NCBI RefSeq assembly: GCF_007197775.1
Contig: NZ_CP041638.1
Coordinates: forward strand, 3,720,001-3,784,000
DNA length: 64,000 nucleotides
Origin: Thalassotalea sp. PS06
Lineage (GTDB): Bacteria > Pseudomonadota > Gammaproteobacteria > Enterobacterales > Alteromonadaceae
Direction: 5' to 3'
This document shows, piece after piece, positions 54,565 through 64,000 of this stretch. Position numbers and translations under genes: made by a program. Numbering within the stretch: position 1 is the stretch's first letter; each line of letters opens with the position of its first letter. The notes below the pieces were generated by a model. It ran no database searches, was not told where the DNA came from, and was given only the letters and a program-made list of their open reading frames with translations.

Positions 54565-54828
54565 AAACATTCCCCCCCTTGCTACCATCCATGGTTCGGG
54601 AGGATTAGTAAAGGGATTTACGATATGTCGGGATATCATGGAGGTCATATCCTGACAAGATACATGGACGTATTGAATGTCGAGATATCATGGACGGCAA
54701 TATCTCGACTAAGTACATCCATGTACATACACTTACCGCATCCTGCTATCAGGGCATACTTACATCCATGTAATAAACCCTCCCTTGCTACCATCCATGG
54801 TTCGGGAGGATAAGTACGTCCATGTACA
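54565..54828. repeat. Right mosaic inverted-repeat cluster
   Basis: This cluster reads, in plus coordinates, A-inverse (54573-54603), B-variant (54626-54657), C (54661-54672), B (54679-54709), C (54714-54725), spacer, C (54761-54772), A-inverse (54779-54809) and C (54814-54825). B at 54679 differs from the left copy by one base in 31. The B-variant arms (TGTCGGGATAT / ATATCCTGACA) keep pairing through an A-T to G-C change plus a G-T wobble. Relative to the left cluster it has one extra C plus B unit. Confidence 0.85.
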
Positions 54829-54853
54829 AAAAAGGCGCCAAATGGCGCCTTTT
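54828..54853 (-). terminator. Terminator of the ATP synthase operon
   Basis: AAAAGGCGCC and GGCGCCTTTT form a 10 bp stem with a 4 nt loop. On the minus strand the stem is followed by a run of T residues after the atpC stop. It abuts the right repeat cluster directly. Confidence 0.88.
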
Positions 54854-54877
54854 CTCATTTAAGTAAGTAATTAAACA

Positions 54878-55303
54878 TTACTTCTTATATTTGTTTGCTT
54901 CCTGGATAACACGTAATTGCGCTACCGCTCTGGCTAGCTCTGCAGCAACTTCTGCGTAATCAACGTCAGCAGATGCGTTTGCAATGTGCTCTTCAGCACG
55001 TTGCTTGGCTTCTAAAGCAGCTTGCTCATCCAGCTCGCCACCGCGTACAGCCACATCGGCCAATACGGTAACGTTACCTGGTTGAACTTCCAACATACCA
55101 CCGGAAAGGTAAATAACCTCTTCGCCGCCATGTTGTTTAACAATACGCGCCATACCTGGTTTCAACGCAGTTAGTAAAGGAGCGTGACCAGGCATAATAC
55201 CTAGCTCACCTTCACTACCTGTAATTTGCAATGATTCTACGCGACCTGAAAATAAGCTTTCTTCGGCGCTTACTACATCCAAATGAACCGTCATGGCAGC
55301 CAT
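54878..55303 (-). CDS. atpC: ATP synthase subunit epsilon
   Basis: This is a 141-residue F1 central-stalk subunit, last gene of the operon. The N-terminal beta-sandwich carries [37 protein letters not shown] and [16 protein letters not shown]; a C-terminal helical hairpin follows ([12 protein letters not shown], then [11 protein letters not shown]). It regulates ATPase activity and rotation. Length is normal. It lies 17 nt after atpD. Confidence 0.97.
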   Translation of the reverse strand: MAAMTVHLDVVSAEESLFSGRVESLQITGSEGELGIMPGHAPLLTALKPGMARIVKQHGGEEVIYLSGGMLEVQPGNVTVLADVAVRGGELDEQAALEAKQRAEEHIANASADVDYAEVAAELARAVAQLRVIQEANKYKK

Positions 55304-55320
55304 ATTCTCTCCTAAGCCAA

Positions 55321-56739
<1,419 letters not shown>

Positions 56740-57600
56740 CTATACCGCAGCCGCACCTGCAACGATTTCACTCAGCTCTTGAGTAATCGCTGCCTGACGG
56801 GCCTTGTTGTACACCAATTGTAAGTCGTCAATTAAGCTACCAGCATTATCTGTCGCTGCTTTCATCGCTACCATACGGGCAGCTTGCTCACTGGCTAGGT
56901 TTTCAACCACGCCTTGGTATACCTGGGACTCAACGAAACGAACCATTAACTGGTCAAGCAATGCTTGGGCATCAGGCTCGTAGATGTAATCCCAGCGATG
57001 GGTAATTTCGTCATCATCAGACTTAGGCAAAGGTAACAATTGATCGATAGTCGGCTTTTGACTCATAGTGTTTTCAAACTTGTTGTACACTACGAAAAGT
57101 CGGTCGATATCACCCTTGTCATAGGCGTCTAACATCACCTTAACAGAACCGATTAAATCAGTTACTGAAGGTTGGTCGCCTAAACCGGATTTTTGGGCAA
57201 CTACGTTGGCACCGAAACTTGCAAAGAAACCGGCTGCTTTCGAGCCGATTAATGCAAATTCCACGTCAGCGCCTTGTTCCTGCCATTTGGCAGAGTCTTT
57301 TAATACAGACTTGAACAAATTGACGTTTAAGCCGCCACAAAGACCACGGTCGGTAGAAATAACGATATAGCCTACACGCTTAACTTCACGCTCTTCCAAA
57401 TAAGGATGGCGATATTCAAGTTGACCGCATGCAATGTGACCGATCACGTTTCTGATTTTCTCAGCGTAAGGACGGGTGGCAGCCATCGCATCTTGCGCAC
57501 GACGCATTTTTGATGCTGCAACCATTTCCATTGCGCTGGTGATCTTCTGTGTATTTTTTACACTTCCGATCTTGTCTTTAATTTCTTTACCACCGGCCAT
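56740..57600 (-). CDS. atpG: ATP synthase subunit gamma
   Basis: This is the 286-residue central rotor shaft. It has the conserved N-terminal helix ([20 protein letters not shown], then [15 protein letters not shown]), the [11 protein letters not shown] segment and the C-terminal helix [18 protein letters not shown]. It has the expected size and position, 24 nt downstream of atpA. Confidence 0.98.
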   Translation of the reverse strand: MAGGKEIKDKIGSVKNTQKITSAMEMVAASKMRRAQDAMAATRPYAEKIRNVIGHIACGQLEYRHPYLEEREVKRVGYIVISTDRGLCGGLNVNLFKSVLKDSAKWQEQGADVEFALIGSKAAGFFASFGANVVAQKSGLGDQPSVTDLIGSVKVMLDAYDKGDIDRLFVVYNKFENTMSQKPTIDQLLPLPKSDDDEITHRWDYIYEPDAQALLDQLMVRFVESQVYQGVVENLASEQAARMVAMKAATDNAGSLIDDLQLVYNKARQAAITQELSEIVAGAAAV

Positions 57601-57624
57601 GACTATTGTCTCCGAAACTAATAA

Positions 57625-59166
57625 TTACCAAGTCTGAGTTGCTTTGAAAGTATCAAGCAACTTAGTTAGACCCGATTCGATATCTTTATCGTAGTTACCA
57701 GTTTCGTTGATGGTAGCCACAAGCTCAGCGTGTTCGTTACTAGCGTAAGCTAATAACGCAGCTTCGAAATCGCCAATTTTGTTGATTTCGATGTCGGTTA
57801 AATAACCTTTTTCAGCTGCGAACAGAGAAATTGCAGTTTCAGCCACAGATAGTGGGCTGTATTGCTTCTGCTTCATAAGTTCGGTTACACGCTGACCGTG
57901 CTCAAGCTGTGCACGAGTAGCATCATCAAGGTCAGATGCGAACTGTGCGAACGCTGCTAATTCAGCGTATTGAGCAAGGGCTAGACGGATACCACCACCA
58001 AGCTTCTTGATGATCTTGGTTTGAGCTGCACCACCAACACGAGATACCGAGATACCTGCGTTAACAGCAGGACGGATACCAGCGTTGAATAGGTTTGACT
58101 CAAGGAAGATCTGACCATCGGTGATTGAAATTACGTTAGTAGGAACGAACGCAGATACGTCACCCGCTTGAGTTTCAATGATAGGTAGAGCTGTTAATGA
58201 GCCAGTCTTACCTTTCACTTCACCGTTAGTGAACTTCTCTACATACTCTTCGTTTACACGAGCTGCACGCTCTAGTAGACGTGAGTGAAGATAGAAAACG
58301 TCACCTGGGAATGCTTCACGTCCAGGAGGACGACGAAGTAGTAGTGAGATTTGACGATAAGCAACAGCTTGCTTAGACAAATCATCGTATACGATTAGGG
58401 CATCTTCACCGCGGTCGCGGAAGTATTCACCCATAGTACAACCAGAATATGGCGCTAAGTATTGAAGTGCCGCTGCTTCAGAAGCAGACGCTACAACAAC
58501 GATAGTGTTTTCAAGTGCACCGTGCTCTTCCAGAGAACGTACTACGTTAGCAACAGTAGAAGCCTTCTGGCCTACCGCTACGTAGATTGACTTGATGCCA
58601 GTGTCTTTCTGGTTGATGATTGCATCTAGTGCGATCGCAGATTTACCAACCTGACGGTCACCGATGATAAGCTCACGCTGACCACGACCGATTGGAATCA
58701 TTGAGTCAATTGACTTGATACCAGTCTGAACTGGCTGGTCAACTGATTTACGATCGATAACACCTGGTGCTACAACTTCAACAGGAGAGAAACCATCGCT
58801 TTCGATAGGACCCTTACCGTCGATTGGCTCACCTAGAGTGTTAACAACACGGCCTAAAAGACCGCGACCTACTGGTACTTCCAAAATACGGCCAGTACCT
58901 TTAACTTTTACGCCTTCAGCAAGGTCCGCGTATGGACCCATAACTACCGCACCTACCGAATCACGGTCAAGGTTTAACGCGATAGCGTAACGGTTGCCAG
59001 GAAGTTCAATCATCTCACCTTGCATTACATCTGCAAGACCGTGGATGCGAATGATACCGTCAGTTACAGAAACGATAGTACCTTCGTTACGAGCTTCACT
59101 AACAACGTCGAATTGATCAATTCGAGATTTGATCAACTCAGCGATTTCAGTGGAATTCAATTGCAT
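57625..59166 (-). CDS. atpA: ATP synthase subunit alpha
   Basis: This is the 513-residue non-catalytic F1 nucleotide-binding subunit. Visible features are the P-loop [14 protein letters not shown] near residue 170, the [20 protein letters not shown] segment near 270, and [20 protein letters not shown] near 360. Length equals the family standard. It is 14 nt downstream of atpH. Confidence 0.98.
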   Translation of the reverse strand: MQLNSTEIAELIKSRIDQFDVVSEARNEGTIVSVTDGIIRIHGLADVMQGEMIELPGNRYAIALNLDRDSVGAVVMGPYADLAEGVKVKGTGRILEVPVGRGLLGRVVNTLGEPIDGKGPIESDGFSPVEVVAPGVIDRKSVDQPVQTGIKSIDSMIPIGRGQRELIIGDRQVGKSAIALDAIINQKDTGIKSIYVAVGQKASTVANVVRSLEEHGALENTIVVVASASEAAALQYLAPYSGCTMGEYFRDRGEDALIVYDDLSKQAVAYRQISLLLRRPPGREAFPGDVFYLHSRLLERAARVNEEYVEKFTNGEVKGKTGSLTALPIIETQAGDVSAFVPTNVISITDGQIFLESNLFNAGIRPAVNAGISVSRVGGAAQTKIIKKLGGGIRLALAQYAELAAFAQFASDLDDATRAQLEHGQRVTELMKQKQYSPLSVAETAISLFAAEKGYLTDIEINKIGDFEAALLAYASNEHAELVATINETGNYDKDIESGLTKLLDTFKATQTW

Positions 59167-59180
59167 GCTCTTTTCCCCGA

Positions 59181-59714
59181 TTAGGATTGCAATGAGTTAG
59201 CCATACGGTCCAGTTTACCGCGGACAGAACCGTCGATAACTGTATCACCAGCCTTGATAACAAGACCAGAAACCACATTGGCATCTACTGTGCAATTTAG
59301 CTTAACTTTACGAGCCAGACGCTTTTCAAGCGCGGCGCTCAATGAAGTAACTTGTTCTGCGCTTAATTCAACCGCAGAAGCTACATCTACAGAAACTTCT
59401 TTCTCATATTCCGCTTTTAATTCAACGAATTGAGAAACGATCTGTGGTAGCACCAACAAGCGTCCGTTTTCTGCCAGAATCTTAATAAAATTCTGGCCTT
59501 TGTCGTTGACCTGTTCCCCACATACTTTAAGGAACAAATCTGTTACCTGCTCAACGCCCATACCACCGGCTAAGTAGCCAGCAACGGTTTCGTTCTGGCT
59601 AACTTCAGATGCAAATACAAGCATCTCTAACCAGGCATCAACAGATTTTGCCTCAACGGCATACTCGAACGCTGCTTTCGCGTAAGGACGAGCAATGGTT
59701 GTCAATTCAGACAT
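59181..59714 (-). CDS. atpH: ATP synthase subunit delta
   Basis: This is a 177-residue peripheral-stalk subunit linking F1 to subunit b. The N-terminal helical bundle starts [19 protein letters not shown], and the C-terminal conserved region is [21 protein letters not shown]. Size and location between atpF and atpA are as expected. Confidence 0.97.
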   Translation of the reverse strand: MSELTTIARPYAKAAFEYAVEAKSVDAWLEMLVFASEVSQNETVAGYLAGGMGVEQVTDLFLKVCGEQVNDKGQNFIKILAENGRLLVLPQIVSQFVELKAEYEKEVSVDVASAVELSAEQVTSLSAALEKRLARKVKLNCTVDANVVSGLVIKAGDTVIDGSVRGKLDRMANSLQS

Positions 59715-59728
59715 AGCTCAATCCTCTC

Positions 59729-60199
59729 TTAAAGTTCAGCAACTAGTTTGTCTAAGATGTCGCTGTGTTCAGCGGCATCGATAGAGCGCTCAAGAATTTT
59801 CTCGGCACCGGCAACGGCAAGTACGGCAACTTGTTGACGTAGTTCTTCACGTGCGCGGTTACGCTCTGATTCGATTTCTGCATGGCCAGAAGCGATGATT
59901 TTCTCACGCTCGGCTTTTGCTTTGTCTGCGGCTTCTTCGATAAGCTGAGCTTCACGCTTTTTCGCAGCATCAACAATCTCAGCAGCTTGAGCTTTCGCTT
60001 CTTTAAGCTGTGCTTTGATGTTGTCGCGAGCAAGCTCTAAGTCTTTCTCAGCTTTCTCACCGGCAGCAAGACCATCAGCGATAGTCTTTTGACGTTCTTC
60101 GATGGCACCAATGATTGGTGGCCATACGAACTTCATGCAGAAAATAACAAATACGATAAATGCTATCGATTCACCGATTAAAGTAGCATTCATGTTCAT
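59729..60199 (-). CDS. atpF: ATP synthase subunit b
   Basis: This is a 156-residue peripheral-stalk subunit. One N-terminal membrane segment ([20 protein letters not shown]) is followed by a long charged right-handed coiled coil rich in Glu, Lys, Ala (about 35-130) and a C-terminal delta-binding part. It is a single-b type, as in other gammaproteobacteria. Confidence 0.97.
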   Translation of the reverse strand: MNMNATLIGESIAFIVFVIFCMKFVWPPIIGAIEERQKTIADGLAAGEKAEKDLELARDNIKAQLKEAKAQAAEIVDAAKKREAQLIEEAADKAKAEREKIIASGHAEIESERNRAREELRQQVAVLAVAGAEKILERSIDAAEHSDILDKLVAEL

Positions 60200-60246
60200 A
60201 TTCGTAGCTCCTATATCTAATTAATTCGCAAGGGTTAAGTTATGTC

Positions 60247-60480
<234 letters not shown>

Positions 60481-60591
60481 TTATTTTTTAGTTAGTTAAA
60501 GTTAAAAATTAAAAAGTAAAATTTGTATTCCCGACATCCCTGCCGTCACTCACGGGCAAATCGTTTGACTCACCCGTGCTCATCCTGAGTC

Positions 60592-61422
<831 letters not shown>

Positions 61423-61827
61423 TTATCCCAATTTTTGTTGATTAAAATGAAACTTGTTAACAATGGCATTCAACCATGGAACCAGCATTGTTATTGAATA
61501 CGTTATAAAAAAGGCGGCTACGTTTAAATCGAGATACTTGAAACACAAGGCAAAAAGAATCGCAGTCAACACCAATTTTAATTTCACGCCACCGTAGAAA
61601 GAATCAACCACCTGTCTGGCCGCGCGTGCACCGGCAAATTTAAAAGCCTTATGTGCAAATACAAAATTAGGGATTACACTGACCATGCCACCAACCAAAG
61701 CTGATGTTGCGGCAGTTAATCCCCAACCGAAAAAACAAATTATAAAACTTAAGAGTGTGATGATAAATTGCAGAAGTACTTGTCTGTACGCATATTTTCT
61801 GCCGGGTTTCGCTAGCTTATTTTGCAC
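61423..61827 (-). CDS. atpI: ATP synthase accessory protein I
   Basis: This is a 134-residue protein with four membrane segments and a basic N-terminus. It shows the AtpI-type text SALVGGMVSVIPNFVFAHKAFKF. It assists assembly of the c-ring in other bacteria but is dispensable. It is the first gene of the atp operon, 3 nt before atpB, and lies behind the promoter predicted at 61926-61953. Confidence 0.92.
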   Translation of the reverse strand: MQNKLAKPGRKYAYRQVLLQFIITLLSFIICFFGWGLTAATSALVGGMVSVIPNFVFAHKAFKFAGARAARQVVDSFYGGVKLKLVLTAILFALCFKYLDLNVAAFFITYSITMLVPWLNAIVNKFHFNQQKLG

Positions 61828-61925
61828 CCGTTACTCCTAAGAAATCGCCCCAAACCCTTGATTCCACGTTAAATCTAGATGAATTCAAATTGGTTCTGAT
61901 TTTTTTCTCGCCAAAAGCCAGCGCA

Positions 61926-61953
61926 AGTATACTGAATTAGGTTTTTTTTGCAA
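61926..61953 (-). promoter_or_regulatory. Predicted promoter of the atp operon
   Basis: On the minus strand TTGCAA (61948-61953) and TATACT (61926-61931) are 16 bp apart with an A-tract in the spacer. The predicted start is near 61919, about 90 nt before atpI. The rest of the 213 bp spacer between parB and atpI shows nothing else clear. Confidence 0.6.
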
Positions 61954-62040
61954 CTTTATGAGGCACAACAAGCGCTAAAAGTGTGCAATTTTCAACACAG
62001 GTTTACAAACCCGAAAAATTAGCGATTCAGCGACAAAAAA

Positions 62041-62922
62041 TTAGCGAATTTTCGATAAAATTCCGTCAAGCTCATCAAGGGATGCATAGCTGATCACCAT
62101 TTTACCTTTGCCCTTGCGGTTATGCTGGATATCTACCGATGAACCGATGCGTTCAGCCAATTCCTGTTCGAGCTTCAGGGTATTGGCATCCTTCTCTTTT
62201 GCCGCTTTCGGTGCCACTGGTTCTAATACTTTTTTCACCAAAGCCTCGGTTTCGCGAACAGTGAGTTCTTTGGCAGCGACAGTTCTGGCTGTTGTGGTTT
62301 GTACATCGCCAGTTAACGCAAGTAGGGCGCGAGCGTGGCCCATATCGATGTCGCCGTTTTCAAGGAAAGTTTTAACGTCGGTGTTCAAACTATTAAGACG
62401 TAGTAAATTAGTCACAGTAGTGCGAGATTTACCAACCGCTTCTGCAACTTCCTGGTGGGTTAATTCAAATTCGGTTAGCAAGCGTTCAAGTGCGATAGCT
62501 TCTTCCATCGCATTTAAGTCTTCGCGCTGAATATTTTCAATCAGGGCGATAGCGACAGCCGATTCGTCGGCCACATCTTTGACAATACACGGAACGTTAT
62601 CGACTTTAGCAAGCTGTGCGGCGCGCCAGCGACGTTCACCAGCAATAATTTCATAGCAACCAGCACCGACAGGACGAACCACGATTGGTTGGATAATTCC
62701 CTGAGCTCTGATCGAATGGCTGAGTTCTTCTAACGCCTCTTCCGACATGTCTTTACGAGGCTGGTATTTACCGGGCTGAAGGATATCAACTGGAAGCGTT
62801 CGCAATTCGTTTTCAGTAGCCGGTGCTTGTTCAGCGTCATTGCTTGTAGCTACTGGTCGCGGTGCCTGAGTTAATAATGCATCCAGGCCTCTACCCAGAC
62901 CACGGCGTTTTGAAGGGCTCAT
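62041..62922 (-). CDS. parB: Chromosome-partitioning protein ParB
   Basis: This is a 293-residue parS-binding CTP-switch protein. The N-terminus KRRGLGRGLDALL is typical of chromosomal ParB; PVDILQPGKYQPRKDM and the arginine patch AGERRWRAAQLA (about 100-110) form the CTP-binding domain. The helix-turn-helix is THQEVAEAVGKSRTTVTNLLRL by parts near residue 155, and a C-terminal dimer domain ends the protein. It acts with ParA in origin segregation. It lies 12 nt after parA. Confidence 0.97.
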   Translation of the reverse strand: MSPSKRRGLGRGLDALLTQAPRPVATSNDAEQAPATENELRTLPVDILQPGKYQPRKDMSEEALEELSHSIRAQGIIQPIVVRPVGAGCYEIIAGERRWRAAQLAKVDNVPCIVKDVADESAVAIALIENIQREDLNAMEEAIALERLLTEFELTHQEVAEAVGKSRTTVTNLLRLNSLNTDVKTFLENGDIDMGHARALLALTGDVQTTTARTVAAKELTVRETEALVKKVLEPVAPKAAKEKDANTLKLEQELAERIGSSVDIQHNRKGKGKMVISYASLDELDGILSKIR

Positions 62923-62934
62923 TGATATTCCTGC

Positions 62935-63723
62935 CTAAACTAATTCTTCGCTTACAGCAACTTGCTGTTTTTTAAGTAATTCACCGGCTAACGCCAAATA
63001 AGCTTTAGCACCCGTTGATGACTTATCGTAATACATCGCCGGGGCACCAAAGCTTGGCGCTTCTGCCAGACGCACATTACGTGGGATCACAGTGCGATAC
63101 ACTTTATCGCCAAAATGACGCTTTAATTGTTCCGATACATCGTTTGCTAAACGATTACGCGGATCGTACATGGTACGCAAAATGCCTTCGATATGCAGAT
63201 TGTTATTCACCACCTGCGACAACTTGGCAATGGTGTCCATCAATGCCGTTAAACCTTCCAGGGCATAGTATTCACATTGCATTGGTACCAATACCGAATC
63301 GGCAGCGCCCATGGCGTTGACGGTAAGCATGTTCAGGGAAGGTGGACAATCGATGATGATAAAATCGTAATACTCGCGAGCTTCTTTTAACGAATTGCGC
63401 AGACGCAACTCACGGGCAAACACTTCCATCAATTTGATTTCGGCCGCAGTTACATCGGTATTGGCAGCGATCAGATCATATTGCCCCATGGTATCTTTGA
63501 CGATCACCTGTTCAAAAGGCTGTTCATCAATCAATAATTCATAACTGGTAGCGTGAACTTCATATTTATCGACGCCTGATCCCATAGTAGCGTTCCCTTG
63601 AGGATCCAAATCGATTAGCAATACTTTTCTTTTAGTCGCAGCCAGGGAAGCGGCTAAATTAACCGATGTTGTAGTTTTACCGACGCCACCTTTCTGGTTG
63701 GCGATTGCTATAATTTTTCCCAC
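62935..63723 (-). CDS. parA: Chromosome-partitioning ATPase ParA
   Basis: This is a 262-residue deviant Walker-A ATPase: MGKIIAIANQKGGVGKTTTS at the N-terminus, LIDLDPQGNATMG near residue 38, and the Walker B region FIIIDCPPSLNMLT near 125. There is no N-terminal DNA-binding extension, so it is the small chromosomal type. It sits between rsmG and parB, the usual near-origin arrangement. Confidence 0.97.
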   Translation of the reverse strand: MGKIIAIANQKGGVGKTTTSVNLAASLAATKRKVLLIDLDPQGNATMGSGVDKYEVHATSYELLIDEQPFEQVIVKDTMGQYDLIAANTDVTAAEIKLMEVFARELRLRNSLKEAREYYDFIIIDCPPSLNMLTVNAMGAADSVLVPMQCEYYALEGLTALMDTIAKLSQVVNNNLHIEGILRTMYDPRNRLANDVSEQLKRHFGDKVYRTVIPRNVRLAEAPSFGAPAMYYDKSSTGAKAYLALAGELLKKQQVAVSEELV

Positions 63724-63752
63724 AGCGTCCCCGCAAAATTCGAATATGACGA

Positions 63753-64000
63753 TTAAAGTGCGTTAGATTTTTTTAGTTCGATTAAATGTCGTTGCCCTTC
63801 AAGCTCCGGCACCTGAACCCGATGCGATTCCACCAGCTCAATGCCAACAGGCAATTGTTGCAGTTCTTGCTCAGGAAGAACACCTTTTAGTGCAAAAAAA
63901 CGACCGTTTTCATCGATAAGATGTTCACACAAGCTTATCATATCCAGCAGAGAAGCAAAGGCTCTACTTAACACCCCGTCAAACGGGACTTGTGGCTGAT
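63753..64000 (-). CDS. rsmG: 16S rRNA (guanine527-N7)-methyltransferase RsmG, C-terminal part
   Basis: The frame continues beyond the right edge; about 82 C-terminal residues are visible. [22 protein letters not shown] followed (in parts) by [15 protein letters not shown] matches the RsmG SAM-fold end, with the usual (S/T)SRAF motif and FFALKG. The stop at 63753 lies 29 nt before parA. The N-terminal SAM-binding GxGxGxPG motif is outside the window. Confidence 0.93.
   Translation of the reverse strand, partial: QPQVPFDGVLSRAFASLLDMISLCEHLIDENGRFFALKGVLPEQELQQLPVGIELVESHRVQVPELEGQRHLIELKKSNAL

Noticed and set aside
51825..54828. Repeat clusters as a CRISPR array
   Set aside because: Repeats are palindromes of several types in mixed order, with no constant spacer length and no cas genes.
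61862..61878. Possible parS site near parB (TTCCACGT)
   Set aside because: Only one half resembles the TGTTTCACGTGAAACA consensus; the other half does not, so it is not a credible parS.

Overview
This 64 kb window is chromosomal DNA from a marine-type gammaproteobacterium, most likely Alteromonadales (Alteromonadaceae/Colwelliaceae-like). The grounds are the order rsmG-parA-parB-atpIBEFHAGDC-glmU, a large TonB-dependent receptor of the carbohydrate type, PEP-CTERM proteins, DUF4212/SSS symporters, and LacI-family-type operators with a CGTATGCA half-site. I assign no species. No rRNA, tRNA, CRISPR array, prophage module or intact insertion sequence was seen.

Layout. (1) 0-4.3 kb: the tail of a YpfJ-like zinc metallopeptidase, an MFS sugar transporter, a small lipoprotein, an alpha/beta hydrolase, a 49-residue membrane peptide and a 5'-truncated cupin. 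(2) 4.3-15.6 kb: an alpha-glucan operon on the minus strand, glgP-glgB-glgX-malQ-amylase. Its promoter lies downstream of two palindromic operators. (3) 16-24.8 kb: secreted or lipoprotein hydrolases (DUF6746-like protein, M24 peptidase, amidase, two cell-wall amidase-like lipoproteins) and a Dld-II-type flavin/Fe-S dehydrogenase. The M24 gene sits between two REP-like palindromes. (4) 24.9-29.9 kb: copper/silver efflux (cusBA and a His/Cys/Met-rich protein). (5) 30-37 kb: paired PH-domain membrane proteins, YqiJ/YqiK flotillin, and a DUF4212 plus sodium:solute symporter pair. (6) 37-44 kb: two tandem PEP-CTERM paralogues, a beta-barrel protein, prolyl oligopeptidase, a chromate transporter and an outer-membrane channel-like protein. 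(7) 44.2-51.8 kb: a TonB receptor plus a 1430-residue pullulanase lipoprotein with three C-terminal repeats, preceded by two more operators. (8) 51.8-54.8 kb: two inverted mosaic repeat clusters bracketing two Bor-like lipoproteins, a small membrane protein and glmU. (9) 54.8-64 kb: the complete ATP synthase operon, parB, parA and the C-terminal part of rsmG.

How it works together. Five copies of a 14-16 bp palindrome (core TGCATAC-GTATGCA) occur upstream of the MFS transporter, the glgP operon and the TonB receptor/pullulanase pair. This predicts one regulon for starch/pullulan use: outer-membrane import and surface debranching (44-52 kb), extracytoplasmic amylase (4.3 kb), inner-membrane uptake (0.5 kb), and cytoplasmic phosphorolysis, transglucosylation, branching and debranching (6-15 kb). 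At two of the three promoters the operator appears to lie about 60-65 bp upstream of the predicted transcription start. That is an activator-like position, unusual for a LacI-type protein.

The most unusual structure is the pair of inverted clusters at 51.83-52.03 and 54.57-54.83 kb. Each is built from different hairpin families that all enclose the same CATGGA(C/T)G-type core, with base-paired changes between copies.
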